A DNA stretch of 64,000 nucleotides. It comes from Pseudoalteromonas luteoviolacea (GTDB taxonomy: Bacteria > Pseudomonadota > Gammaproteobacteria > Enterobacterales > Alteromonadaceae). Both the position numbers and the translations under genes were made by a program. Under the pieces are notes generated by a model. The model worked only from the letters and a program-made list of their open reading frames with translations. It made no database searches and had not been told where the DNA came from. Of the stretch, positions 49,912 through 59,039 are shown one piece after another. The DNA lies in contig NZ_JAGJEH010000018.1 in NCBI RefSeq assembly GCF_018100925.1, positions 33,851 to 97,850 of the forward strand, read 5' to 3'. Numbering within the stretch: the first letter of the stretch is position 1; the number at the start of each line of letters is the position of its first letter.

Positions 49912-49940
49912 TTGATAACATATTTAGACTGAGATATACA
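49912..49940 (+). promoter_or_regulatory. Rightward sigma70-like promoter for the IleRS gene
   Basis: TTGATA (49912-49917), 17-bp spacer, TATACA (49935-49940). The predicted start near 49947 gives a leader of about 180 nt with a small hairpin at 49974-49999. Confidence 0.55.
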
Positions 49941-50043
49941 AGGGTTTTACTGTGTGTAAATACCCAACCGTGCTCGGTGCCAGTGAAAACATACACCGAA
50001 CCTACAATTCTCTTGGAAAATAATCCCATAAGTGCCGTAAGCC

Positions 50044-50071
50044 TTTTACGTTGTTGAATTTATGGTATGAT
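50044..50071 (+). promoter_or_regulatory. Second possible rightward promoter, close to the IleRS gene
   Basis: TTTTAC (50044-50049), 16-bp spacer, TATGAT (50066-50071); start site near 50078 and a leader of about 50 nt. Weaker -35 than the upstream promoter. It could give basal expression of the resistance gene independent of the dyads. Confidence 0.35.
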
Positions 50072-50129
50072 GAAATATCAGCTTATCGCTACAGCATAAT
50101 GAACTCTAATTAAAGGTTACTTTGGCAGA

Positions 50130-53100
50130 ATGAACGGCAATACTCTCGATACAGATCAGAATACATTTTCCTTTGTTGATGCGGAACGAAAAGTCCTTGA
50201 TTTTTGGGAAAAACAGGATATTTTTCAGAAATCTCTTCGTCAAACAGCCAACAATCCACCCTATGCATTTTACGATGGTCCTCCATTTGCAACTGGTAAA
50301 CCACACCATGGGCATCTGCTGGCATCCACCATTAAAGATATTATCCCTCGCTACTTTACGATGAAAGGTTATTACGTCCAACGCCGTTTTGGCTGGGATT
50401 GTCATGGCCTACCTATTGAACATGAAACCGATAAAACCTTGGGTATGTCAGCCAAAGAGGCCGTTGAGACCTTAGGGATCAAAGCATACAATGATGAATG
50501 TCGAGGTATCGTTCAACGCTATACTAAAGAGTGGCGCTCTACCGTTACACGCATTGGCCGCTGGGTCGATTTTGATAATGATTACAGAACCATGGAACCT
50601 TGGTACATGGAGTCTGTATGGTGGGTGTTCAAACAACTTTGGGAAAAAGACCTTATCACCCAAGGCGTCAAAGTTGTGCCGTTTTCTACCACTTTAGGCA
50701 CCGTTTTATCTAACTTCGAAGCGGGCTCTAACTACAAAGATGTGCAAGATCCTGCACTTGAAGTGTTGTTCAAATTAGAAGACGAAGACTGCTATATCGC
50801 AGCGTGGACCACCACACCTTGGACTTTACCTTCCAACTTGGGACTGTGCGTCAAAGCCGATGCCGACTACATAAAAGTGTTAGATGAAGATAAAGATATA
50901 CACTTTATTATTGCCAAAGCGCGCCTTGAAGCCATAGGTAAAGGGAAAAATTTAACTGTAGTGCAAGAATATACAGGCGCGGAATTGGTCGGAAAACGCT
51001 ATGAGCCGCTCTTTGATTATTTCAAAGAACTAAAGAATGAAGGCGCATTTGTTGTCCTTGCTGACGATTATGTCACCATGGACAGTGGTACGGGTATCGT
51101 ACATATCGCACCAGCATTTGGTGAAGACGATAACCGCGTCATGAAAGAGGCAAATATTCAAGCCGTTGTGTGCCCTTTGAATATGGTTGGCGAGTTTACC
51201 GAAGAAGTGACGGACTTTAGCGGAATGCACGTCAAAGAAGCGGATAAGAAAATCATTCGCCACTTAAAAGAAACAGGCCACCTGTACAGCCACACCACCA
51301 TAGTGCACAGCTACCCGTTCTGCCCGCGTTCTGACACGCCGATCATCTACCGCTCTATTCCATCATGGTATGTCAAAGTAGAGCAGATGCGCGACAAGCT
51401 CGTGGCATTGAATCAACAGATCAACTGGGTACCTGAATATATTAAAGAAGGCCGGATGGGGAACTGGTTGGCTGGCGCCATTGACTGGGCAGTCTCGCGA
51501 AACAGATACTGGGGAACACCGATTCCGCTGTGGCGCAACGACGTTACTGGCAACTATTTATGTATTGGTTCAATCGAGGAATTGGAGCGCTATTCAGGGA
51601 TCCGTGTCGATGACTTACACCGTGACTACGTCGATGATATTTCTTTCAGTGTGGCAGGTGAAGAAGGCACTTATCAGCGGATTGAGGAAGTGCTCGATTG
51701 TTGGTTTGAGTCAGGCGCGATGCCGTATGCTCAGCTCCACTACCCGTTCGAAAATCAGTCTCTTTTCGAGTCCAGCTTTCCAGCTGAATTCATTGCCGAG
51801 GGACTAGACCAAACACGCGGTTGGTTTTATACCCTATTGGTATTAAGTCAGGCTTTACACGATAAGCCCGCATTTAAGAACGTCATTGTTAATGGCATCG
51901 TGATGGCAGAAGATGGCAAGAAAATGTCGAAGCGCTTGCGCAACTACACTCAGCCAGATGACATCATGGAAGAGTTTGGTGCCGATGCTCTACGCTTATA
52001 TTTAATCAACTCAGGTTTGGTAAAAGGCGAACCACAACACTTTTCAAACGAAGGTGTGAAACTGACCGTTCGTCGTGCCTTGCTGCCTTGGTGGAATGCT
52101 TTTAAGTTCCTGAAGACCTATATAGAAATCGACGGGTGGAAACCTTCAAATACCGCACACACAATCACCAATCCGTTGGATCATTGGATACTGTCCAAGC
52201 TGCAAACATTGAAGTTAAAGGTCACCACGGAGATCGAAAACTATCAGTTATATAACGTGATCCCGGTGTTGTTTGAGTTTATTGAGCAATTGACCAACTG
52301 GTATATCCGCCTCAATCGCTCGCGCTTTTGGGCTGAAACACTGACTGAAGACAAGGCATGTGCATATCAGACGCTGTACACCTGTATCTATGAATTGAGC
52401 TTGGCCATGGCACCGTTTGCGCCGTTCTTGTCAGAGCATATCTATCAAGAGATGCTAGCCTTACAAGATCATGGGGAGCAACCTGAGTCAGTGCACTTGT
52501 GTGCATATCCAACCGTGGATGAAGCACTCATCCAGCCAGAGCTTGAAGATGCACTTGCGCTATTACAAAACGTCGTGTTGCTAGGTCGTCAAAAGCGTAA
52601 TAAAGAGCGGATCAAGACCAAAATCCCTCTAATGAGCCTAACAGTGATCCATCGCGATACAGGTCTCCTTCAAGAGATCAAGAAGTTAGAGTCTTACTTA
52701 CAAACAGAGCTGAATGTAAAATCAGTCGTCTATCGTGAAGACGAAGACTCCTTTATCAATTTCTACGCCAAGCCAAATTCACCTTTGCTGGGCAAAAAGT
52801 TGGGTAAATCATTTAAGCAATATAAAACGCTTATTGAGGCACTCACTGGTGAGCAGTTACGTCAATTAGAGAAAGACGGCAGCATTGAACTTGAGGGCAT
52901 GCGCTTCGACAAAGAAGAAATCCTCACTTTCCGTGAACCAAAAGAAGGCTCAGAAGTCATTTCTGATAGCTATATTTCCATTGAACTGGACTGCAAACTC
53001 AACGAGGAGTTATTGGCTGAGGGTCTGGCCCGTGAAATCGTTAATCGTGTTCAAAAAACACGTAAGCAGCTTGATTTTAAGATCGAAGACCGTATTCATG

Positions 53101-53276
53101 TCGAATATGCATGTGATCAAGCACTCGACGCCGCTATCACTGCACATACAGACACCATCTCATCGGAGACATTGGCATTGAGCTTTGAAAAGCGCGATAT
53201 CGCATCTGATGACACGGTTGCGCGTTATGATGTAGAGGGCCATACGCTATTGCTTAGGTTGAGTAAGGCGACATAA
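50130..53276 (+). CDS. mupM: Isoleucyl-tRNA synthetase, eukaryotic-type self-resistance enzyme (MupM-like)
   Basis: 1048 residues, full length for class I IleRS. The HIGH motif reads HHGH (59-62) within PHHGHLLAST, and KMSKR is at 598-602 followed by LRNY. The WTTTPWTLPSNLGL block belongs to the CP1 editing domain. The length, the PPFATG.PH.GH context and the absence of the C-terminal four-Cys zinc module of ordinary bacterial IleS place it with the IleRS2/eukaryotic group, whose members tolerate mupirocin. In producers such an enzyme (MupM) protects against the antibiotic, which competes with isoleucyl-adenylate. It heads the rightward operon and has its own promoter opposite the PKS operon, so resistance can be co-induced with synthesis (inference). 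Confidence 0.93.
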   Translation: MNGNTLDTDQNTFSFVDAERKVLDFWEKQDIFQKSLRQTANNPPYAFYDGPPFATGKPHHGHLLASTIKDIIPRYFTMKGYYVQRRFGWDCHGLPIEHETDKTLGMSAKEAVETLGIKAYNDECRGIVQRYTKEWRSTVTRIGRWVDFDNDYRTMEPWYMESVWWVFKQLWEKDLITQGVKVVPFSTTLGTVLSNFEAGSNYKDVQDPALEVLFKLEDEDCYIAAWTTTPWTLPSNLGLCVKADADYIKVLDEDKDIHFIIAKARLEAIGKGKNLTVVQEYTGAELVGKRYEPLFDYFKELKNEGAFVVLADDYVTMDSGTGIVHIAPAFGEDDNRVMKEANIQAVVCPLNMVGEFTEEVTDFSGMHVKEADKKIIRHLKETGHLYSHTTIVHSYPFCPRSDTPIIYRSIPSWYVKVEQMRDKLVALNQQINWVPEYIKEGRMGNWLAGAIDWAVSRNRYWGTPIPLWRNDVTGNYLCIGSIEELERYSGIRVDDLHRDYVDDISFSVAGEEGTYQRIEEVLDCWFESGAMPYAQLHYPFENQSLFESSFPAEFIAEGLDQTRGWFYTLLVLSQALHDKPAFKNVIVNGIVMAEDGKKMSKRLRNYTQPDDIMEEFGADALRLYLINSGLVKGEPQHFSNEGVKLTVRRALLPWWNAFKFLKTYIEIDGWKPSNTAHTITNPLDHWILSKLQTLKLKVTTEIENYQLYNVIPVLFEFIEQLTNWYIRLNRSRFWAETLTEDKACAYQTLYTCIYELSLAMAPFAPFLSEHIYQEMLALQDHGEQPESVHLCAYPTVDEALIQPELEDALALLQNVVLLGRQKRNKERIKTKIPLMSLTVIHRDTGLLQEIKKLESYLQTELNVKSVVYREDEDSFINFYAKPNSPLLGKKLGKSFKQYKTLIEALTGEQLRQLEKDGSIELEGMRFDKEEILTFREPKEGSEVISDSYISIELDCKLNEELLAEGLAREIVNRVQKTRKQLDFKIEDRIHVEYACDQALDAAITAHTDTISSETLALSFEKRDIASDDTVARYDVEGHTLLLRLSKAT

Positions 53277-53292
53277 CCTAACACTATCCAGT

Positions 53293-53325
53293 TGTGCACA
53301 GTCACTTTTTAGGTGCCTGTGCACA
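53293..53325. terminator. Hairpin downstream of the IleRS gene
   Basis: TGTGCACAG (53293-53301) and CTGTGCACA (53317-53325) form a perfect 9-bp stem with a 15-nt loop, 17 nt after the IleRS stop. No T-run follows on either strand, so it may be a weak terminator or an RNA-stabilising hairpin. Confidence 0.4.
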
Positions 53326-53406
53326 CTGTTAACAAGGCCAATAAATAGACAAATTTCTGCAAACATCGCCCACCCCTCCCCTTTCACTCTGTGACTCAAT
53401 ACATGC

Positions 53407-53435
53407 TTTACATGTTATTTATCAATGTTTACAAT
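53407..53435 (+). promoter_or_regulatory. Sigma70-like promoter for mupQ-mupS-macpD-mmpF-macpE
   Basis: TTTACA (53407-53412), spacer of exactly 17 bp, TACAAT (53430-53435). The start site would be near 53442. It would make the five starter-unit genes a separate transcription unit from the resistance gene. Confidence 0.55.
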
Positions 53436-53702
53436 GTTTTTCATCATTCAATTACACGGCTGAAGATACGCCGTTGGTGTGCTGATTGTCATACATCAGA
53501 AAATAACCACACCCTGAGTGCCTAGACAAATAATAATTTAAGATCCCTTTAAACTGGGCGGTATTTCTGCGCTTATAATTCCATAAGCATCGCCTGTGTT
53601 TTGAGGTCACTTGATGCTGATCCCCTATCACCTTGTAGGCTTGCCGCCATGCTATCAAAGGTGTTTCGTCACGCGTGGCGATCGGCGTAATAGCACCTGT
53701 TT

Positions 53703-55124
53703 ATGTCAGTGGCGACAAGCTATTTGACAATATATGAGCAACCAAAAAAGGAAGCTAACCCAGTGGATAGAACATGGATTTTGGATCGCGTAAAACAGTT
53801 CGATGAGACCCTCGCGGTTGTTGAAGAAGATAAATGCATTACCTTTGATGCAATTGCCCAAAGCGCTCACAATTGGCTGACCAATGAGTCGATCACAGAA
53901 CGCAGTATCATTGTCATCAATGGATTATTTAACGCAACGACGTTGGGGTTGATGCTTTGTGCCTATATCAAGCAATGTACAATCGTGCCATTATTTAATA
54001 GCGATGCAACGCATGTAGACACGATCATTGACACGGTTCATCCAGATTTACTGTGTGACACACGCGACGACATCATGTGCTGCAGCACGATAGCCCCCTT
54101 TGCAACCACCAAACCTGCATTATTAAAGCAACTGAATACATTGGGAGAATCTGGACTGATCTTATACAGCTCTGGCAGCACAGGTACACCCAAAGCCATT
54201 TTACTCAGCTTAGACAAGCTTTTGCAGCGTTATCAAGTTCACAAAGAGCACCCCACCTCCACCATCGCAGGCTTTTTGTTTTTTGATCACATTGGCGGCT
54301 TTGATGTCTTGATGCAGTGCCTAATGACAGGATGCACCTTGGTCAGCATGACTAAACGCACCCCTGAAGATGTGTGTCAGGCCATTGAAAAACATCGTAT
54401 CAATGTATTACCCACTACGCCGACTTTTCTCAACATGGTGTTGATCAACCGCAGCTATCAACGCGTAGATCTAAGTTCACTTACCGTGATTGCATATGGC
54501 TCAGAAGTCATGCCACAAGCAACACTCGACTTGCTGCAACAAGCGTTGCCGCATGTCACGCTAAAACAAACATATGGTATGAGCGAGCTGGGGGTTTTAC
54601 CCACAGAGTCGAAGGCAGGCAACTCACTGTGGCTAAAAATAAAAAAAACCGACTACAAAGTGCAGGATGGCGTGTTGTGGGTCAAATCGCCAACGGCCAT
54701 GCTTGGTTACCTCAACCAAGATCATACGCCATTGAATGATGGGTGGCTGTGCACTGGGGATTTGGTGGAGCAACAGGGGGACTATATTCGCATTCTGGGG
54801 CGCCAGAGCACAGTGATAAATGTCGCGGGTGAAAAGGTATTTCCGGCCGAAATTGAAGCCTTCCTATTACAAATTCCATTTGTAAAGAATTCATCAGTCT
54901 GGGGGAAAAAAAGCCCGATCACCGGAAAAATTGTCGCTGCGACAATTTACACTGATGAAGAAGTCGATCCGAAGCAGGCAAAAAAACATATTTTAGATAT
55001 CTGTAAGCGAACCTTAGCCCCCTACAAAATTCCAAGACACTTCGAATTTGTAAATGAGCAGTATCATAGCGAAAGGTTTAAAAAAATCAATAAGATACAA
55101 GGAACACAAACCAGTGGAAAATAA
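53703..55124 (+). CDS. mupQ: AMP-dependent acyl ligase, MupQ-like
   Basis: 473 residues of the ANL adenylation superfamily. Motifs: YSSGSTGTPK (near 155, phosphate loop), YGMSELG, LCTGDL, GRQSTVINVAGEKVFPAEIE, and a C-terminal Lys region (RFKKINK). It should activate a carboxylic acid as acyl-AMP and load a carrier protein, most likely MacpD or MacpE. In mupirocin MupQ belongs with MupS, MacpD, MmpF and MacpE to the group needed for the fatty-acid side chain. The start is uncertain: ATG 53703 has no good ribosome site, whereas GTG 53763 (codon 21) is preceded by AAGGAAG at 8 nt and begins where related ligases start. Confidence 0.87.
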   Translation: MSVATSYLTIYEQPKKEANPVDRTWILDRVKQFDETLAVVEEDKCITFDAIAQSAHNWLTNESITERSIIVINGLFNATTLGLMLCAYIKQCTIVPLFNSDATHVDTIIDTVHPDLLCDTRDDIMCCSTIAPFATTKPALLKQLNTLGESGLILYSSGSTGTPKAILLSLDKLLQRYQVHKEHPTSTIAGFLFFDHIGGFDVLMQCLMTGCTLVSMTKRTPEDVCQAIEKHRINVLPTTPTFLNMVLINRSYQRVDLSSLTVIAYGSEVMPQATLDLLQQALPHVTLKQTYGMSELGVLPTESKAGNSLWLKIKKTDYKVQDGVLWVKSPTAMLGYLNQDHTPLNDGWLCTGDLVEQQGDYIRILGRQSTVINVAGEKVFPAEIEAFLLQIPFVKNSSVWGKKSPITGKIVAATIYTDEEVDPKQAKKHILDICKRTLAPYKIPRHFEFVNEQYHSERFKKINKIQGTQTSGK

Positions 55125-55839
55125 AAAGGGTACAATTGTGATCAGCGGTGGAAGCCGAGGGTTGGGGTTCGAAATCGCGTCCCAATTTTTGCAGCAAGGA
55201 TATACCGTTGCGACATTTTCAAGAGGCAGTACTGAGCATGTAACAGCACTTGCAGATGATCCACGCTTTTTTTGGAAGTCGGTTGATGGCAGTGACTATC
55301 AGGCTCTAACCGAATTTCTCAAAGAAGCTCAGCAGCGACTCGGCAATATTGTTGGCCTGGTCAACAATGCCGCCATTGGTGCGGATGGGGTGCTCAGCAC
55401 AATGCGTACATCTGACATTGACCGGGCGTTGGATGTGAATCTCAAAGCACAGATCTATCTATCAAAATTAGTTTCTAAGAAGCTCTTGCAAAACCGCGAT
55501 GGGTTTATCATTAATATCTCTTCCATCATGGGCGTAAGAGGGTTACCTGGTGTTTCAATTTACAGTGCCACAAAAGCGGCAATGGATGGCATGACCAGAA
55601 GCTTAGCGAAGGAGCTAGGCAGAAAAGGGATCCGTGTCAACTCTGTCTCTCCGGGCTATTTTGCCAGTGACATGGTGAAAGATCTGTCAGATGACATTTT
55701 AGGTAAAATTGAGCGCCGTACACCGCTAGGGCGCTTAGGTACACAGAGTGAGATTGCCAAGTTGGTGCTATTTTTAGCAACTGAGGGGCATTTTATCACC
55801 GGGCAAAACATCGTCATAGATGGAGGTTTTACATGTTAG
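55054..55839 (+). CDS. mupS: Short-chain dehydrogenase/ketoreductase, MupS-like
   Basis: FabG-type SDR: ISGGSRGLG cofactor loop, NNAA, catalytic SSIMG...YSATK and the C-terminal GQNIVIDGG. Up to 261 residues from ATG 55054, but that start overlaps mupQ by 71 nt. GTG 55114 (codon 21) follows AAGGAA at 9 nt, overlaps mupQ by only 11 nt, and places the cofactor loop at the N-terminus as in most SDRs; I think it is the true start (241 residues). It likely reduces a beta-keto or aldehyde intermediate on a discrete ACP during starter formation. Confidence 0.88.
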   Translation: MSSIIAKGLKKSIRYKEHKPVENKKGTIVISGGSRGLGFEIASQFLQQGYTVATFSRGSTEHVTALADDPRFFWKSVDGSDYQALTEFLKEAQQRLGNIVGLVNNAAIGADGVLSTMRTSDIDRALDVNLKAQIYLSKLVSKKLLQNRDGFIINISSIMGVRGLPGVSIYSATKAAMDGMTRSLAKELGRKGIRVNSVSPGYFASDMVKDLSDDILGKIERRTPLGRLGTQSEIAKLVLFLATEGHFITGQNIVIDGGFTC

Positions 55840-56168
55840 ACACACAACAAGTTAAAAATGAGGTGTTGGATAGTATTATCCAAGAGGTGGCCACAATACT
55901 GTCTGAAAAGTCGCTGCCGATCACACAACTGGAAAGCGCTACAGCATTTTCTGAATTGTCATTAACGTCTCTGGATTTGGCCGAACTGATCAGCAATCTA
56001 GAAGCGCGCTATGAAGTTGACCCATTCGAGGAATTGGTTGCCATCACCAGTGTCGTTACCATAGATGATCTCGCTGCGGCTTATACGCTGGGCTTATCAG
56101 GTCAACCTGAGGGGACACATGACGCCCTCAGCGAAGAGCTAAAAGCCATAAAGAATCAAACACGGTAA
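55833..56168 (+). CDS. macpD: Discrete acyl carrier protein, MacpD-like
   Basis: 111 residues, longer than a minimal ACP because of a polar C-terminal tail. Attachment Ser46 lies in ELSLTSLDLAEL, with Thr in place of the Asp before Ser. It overlaps mupS by 7 nt, so the two are translationally coupled. It is the likely carrier for MupQ, MupS and MmpF chemistry. Confidence 0.88.
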   Translation: MLDTQQVKNEVLDSIIQEVATILSEKSLPITQLESATAFSELSLTSLDLAELISNLEARYEVDPFEELVAITSVVTIDDLAAAYTLGLSGQPEGTHDALSEELKAIKNQTR

Positions 56169-56194
56169 TCGAGCTAGACACTGACATATAAGAT

Positions 56195-56242
56195 CATAGC
56201 GACACATTGGCTATATGCGCCATCATTTTGGTGCTCGCTATG
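56195..56242. other. Inverted repeat between macpD and mmpF
   Basis: CATAGCGA (56195-56202) and TCGCTATG (56235-56242) are perfect 8-bp arms around a 32-nt loop that itself can pair (TGGC/GCCA). There is no T-run. It could be an RNA processing or stabilising structure in the 133-nt gap. Confidence 0.3.
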
Positions 56243-56301
56243 GTATTTCAGCTGTTCATATCTAGCGTGACTCAGAGATATAAACGTAGAAGTAAAAATA
56301 C

Positions 56302-58551
56302 ATGATGGCTACAGATGATATAGCAATTGTCGGGCTCGCTTGCCGATTTCCAGAGGCAAGTTCTCCGGCCCAGTTTTGGCAAAACTTAGCACAGGGACGG
56401 GAGTCCATAGCAAGATTATCCGACGCGCAATTACGCAACGCAGGTGTCAGCGACAGCGAATTTGAGCAACCCAGTTACGTCAAAGCATATACCCCCCTTG
56501 CCGATATCGACAAGTTTGATGCGCGCTTTTTTGGGATCCCAGCAGCAGAAGCAAAGTTAATGGACCCACAACAGCGGACCTTGCTTGAAATTATCTATCA
56601 CGCTTTAGAAGATGGCGGCGCTTTGCAAACAGCGCAGCAGAGAGAAACTGGTGTCTATGCAACTGGTGGCGGGATCACCCGTAGCTATCTTTATCAAGAA
56701 GCGACAAAGCACTTTAAGGGCAATAGTGATACCGGCAGCTTGTTACAATTACTCAACGATAAAGATTTTCTTGCGACACGGGTATCCTACAAATTAAATT
56801 TACAAGGCCCCAGTCTCTCCGTGCAAACAGCCTGCTCAAGCTCCATGGTTGCAGTTCACTTGGCAAGAAGCGCATTACTGAGCGGAGAAATCGATATCGG
56901 TATCGCCGCAGCCAGCTGTATCAGACTACCACAAGAACGGGGCTACAATGCCGCAGAAAGTATGATCTACTCACCAACCGGTCGCTGTAGAACTTTTTCA
57001 GACGACGCCGATGGCACCATTTTTGGCAGTGGCTCAGGCGCCGTGGTACTCAAACGTTATCAAGACGCACTGGCCGATGGCGATCATATTTATGCACTGC
57101 TCAAGTCAACCGCGGTCAATAATGATGGGGCTGGAAAGTTTGGGTTTACCGCTTCCAGTGTGCCAGGCCAAGCCAAGGCCATGGTTAAAGCTATCGCATT
57201 GGCGGGGATCAGTGCAGACCAGCTCAGTTATATTGAATGTCATGGCACTGCGACCAAAATAGGCGACCCACTGGAGATCCGCTCGCTCGAAAAAGCATTT
57301 TCACTGGATACCGATAAAAAACAATTTTGTCATATCGGTAGCGTCAAACCGAATATAGGTCATTTAGAGCAGGCGGCTGGACTTGCCAGCCTCATCAAAC
57401 TTGCGCTGATGATAAAACATCGTCGGCTTGTGCCCACTATTAATTTTCGCGCACCCAACCCGAAATTAAAATTGCCACAATCCCCCTTTAAAATGGCACT
57501 CGACTATGAAATGTGGGAACCCGAACAACAGCGGCGCTACGCCGGGCTGAACTGTTTGGGTGTGGGGGGCACCAATGTATTTGCCATTCTCAGCGATCTC
57601 CCCACCACCGACGCGACAGCATCCAATGACAACAACCTGGTTGAACCTGCACAAGATGTGTTGTGTCTGTCAGCCAAAACGAAAACACAGCTCGTCGAAT
57701 ATATCGAGTGTATCGCAAACGATGAACGGCCTTTGCCACTGTGTGCCCTCGCCTACAACATCAATACCAGCCGTGCACATTTACCAATACGTAATACAGT
57801 GGTGATTGACCGGGATATGAGTCTAGGACAGTGGCGCGAACAAGCCTTGACCAAGATCGCGGCGTCCAGCGAGCGGCGTGGAACGACATTTGATAAACCA
57901 ATCCAGTATATATGTAACCCCACAGAATTCGTTCATGCCAGCCAAGTAGCTACACTGGCCGCTGACATGCGCTGCCAATGTTTTACAGATGCCTATCAAC
58001 GCTGGATGGACAGTGCAGCGCTCACTCTCATAAGTGACTCCACGGCCCCCTTTACACAGCACGTGGCGAAATTGTTGGCATTTGAACTGGCATTGTATGA
58101 GCAGTTAAAGCACTGGGGATTAAAGATGGCATCATTTCTTGGTGAGGGAATAGGTCGATATGCGCAACTGTTGTTGGAAAATGTCCCCTCGCAACAGTGG
58201 CTCAGTACGCTGGAAAAAGAACTGCATATACATCACGATAATTTAAACCACGCACAAACTCATAGCTTTTCTCAGATGGGTGAAGTGGCCATTGAGCAAG
58301 ATCTACACCTCGCAAGTGAAGGCCCGATAATTTATCGCAATCGCCCTTTACATAACCTCACAGATGATGTGTATGTCTGTGCCAGCGAACAGTTTACTAC
58401 CACCGAGCTGTGGTCCCTACTTGCCACGATTATCGACAAAGGCGCGCAAATTAACTGGCAAAACTACTATCCTCTCAAGGCTTTTGAAAAACATACTTTA
58501 CCCAACTATCCATTTGAGAAGAAACGCTATTGGTTGGTTGATGAAGACTAA
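56302..58551 (+). CDS. mmpF: Ketosynthase with vestigial acyltransferase, MmpF-like
   Basis: 749 residues. Residues 4-430 are a KS with Cys178 (QTACSSS), His314 in CHGTATKIGD and the K..NIGH motif, so it should be catalytic. Residues about 450-749 follow the usual KS-to-AT linker pattern and include FELALYEQLKHWGL followed by FLGEGIGRYAQL, which aligns with the AT nucleophile block (LGHSxGEY.A.). His is replaced by Glu and the nucleophilic Ser by Gly616, so this AT is dead. The C-terminus (TLPNYPFEKKRYW) is the post-AT/KS wrapper motif. In mupirocin MmpF is required for the fatty-acid part. It probably makes one condensation on MacpD/MacpE. Confidence 0.87.
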   Translation: MMATDDIAIVGLACRFPEASSPAQFWQNLAQGRESIARLSDAQLRNAGVSDSEFEQPSYVKAYTPLADIDKFDARFFGIPAAEAKLMDPQQRTLLEIIYHALEDGGALQTAQQRETGVYATGGGITRSYLYQEATKHFKGNSDTGSLLQLLNDKDFLATRVSYKLNLQGPSLSVQTACSSSMVAVHLARSALLSGEIDIGIAAASCIRLPQERGYNAAESMIYSPTGRCRTFSDDADGTIFGSGSGAVVLKRYQDALADGDHIYALLKSTAVNNDGAGKFGFTASSVPGQAKAMVKAIALAGISADQLSYIECHGTATKIGDPLEIRSLEKAFSLDTDKKQFCHIGSVKPNIGHLEQAAGLASLIKLALMIKHRRLVPTINFRAPNPKLKLPQSPFKMALDYEMWEPEQQRRYAGLNCLGVGGTNVFAILSDLPTTDATASNDNNLVEPAQDVLCLSAKTKTQLVEYIECIANDERPLPLCALAYNINTSRAHLPIRNTVVIDRDMSLGQWREQALTKIAASSERRGTTFDKPIQYICNPTEFVHASQVATLAADMRCQCFTDAYQRWMDSAALTLISDSTAPFTQHVAKLLAFELALYEQLKHWGLKMASFLGEGIGRYAQLLLENVPSQQWLSTLEKELHIHHDNLNHAQTHSFSQMGEVAIEQDLHLASEGPIIYRNRPLHNLTDDVYVCASEQFTTTELWSLLATIIDKGAQINWQNYYPLKAFEKHTLPNYPFEKKRYWLVDED

Positions 58552-58598
58552 CGTTGTTACACCTAGACTAACAAAAGATACAAGGAGCATGAAATAAC

Positions 58599-58871
58599 AT
58601 GAGTAACGCAGCAACAGCTAGAACATTGGTAATTAGCTTTATTGAAGAAATGAATCGTTCATCACTACGTGGAGACGAGATCCAAAATGACTTTGAGCTA
58701 AAAGATAAACTTAATATCGATTCATTAAACAAGCTCATTTTACTGACCCGAGTCACAGAGCACTTAGGTATTGAGTTTGGCACAGCCGATAAAACCATTA
58801 ATGACTTCACCACAGTCAACGATCTGATCTCATTTGTTGAATCACACACCTCAGCACTAGAAGTGTCGTAA
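58599..58871 (+). CDS. macpE: Discrete acyl carrier protein, MacpE-like
   Basis: 90 residues. Attachment Ser42 lies in LNIDSLNKLIL. ATG at 58599 follows AAGGAG at 11 nt, and the gene begins 47 nt after mmpF. It closes the rightward operon, as macpE follows mmpF in mupirocin. Confidence 0.88.
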   Translation: MSNAATARTLVISFIEEMNRSSLRGDEIQNDFELKDKLNIDSLNKLILLTRVTEHLGIEFGTADKTINDFTTVNDLISFVESHTSALEVS

Positions 58872-59039
58872 CTTTTTCGACCTCACTTGACCAAGGCAGC
58901 TGGGATCACACGCTCTTCGTACGTTTCTGGCTGCTGCCCAGACAAATCGCTGCAATATATACGGATATATCAGATATCACCACGCATTGTGGTTTGATAC
59001 ATCGCCAAACGACACTGTGTAGACAAGCCTATTGTACGT

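Larger units (their letters stand above)
49525..50129. other. Divergent intergenic control region
   Basis: 605 bp, AT-rich compared with the flanking genes, with no coding capacity that I can support. It holds a leftward promoter for mupA, a rightward promoter for the IleRS gene plus a second weaker one, two adjacent perfect dyads (49771-49792 and 49794-49811), a looser CCAAC-N8-GTTGG dyad over the leftward -35 (49702-49719), and a small leader hairpin (TCGGTG/CACCGA, 49974-49999). Confidence 0.7.
53277..53702. other. Gap between IleRS gene and mupQ
   Basis: 426 bp. It contains the post-IleRS hairpin, then a strong-looking promoter (53407-53435) and a leader of about 260 nt. A 68-codon frame on the minus strand (53452-53658) has no family I recognise and no convincing ribosome site; I do not call it a gene. 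Confidence 0.5.

Noticed and set aside
53452..53658. 68-codon minus-strand frame between the IleRS gene and mupQ
   Set aside because: No family recognised, no ribosome site, and it overlaps the likely mupQ leader. A remnant of something else cannot be excluded.
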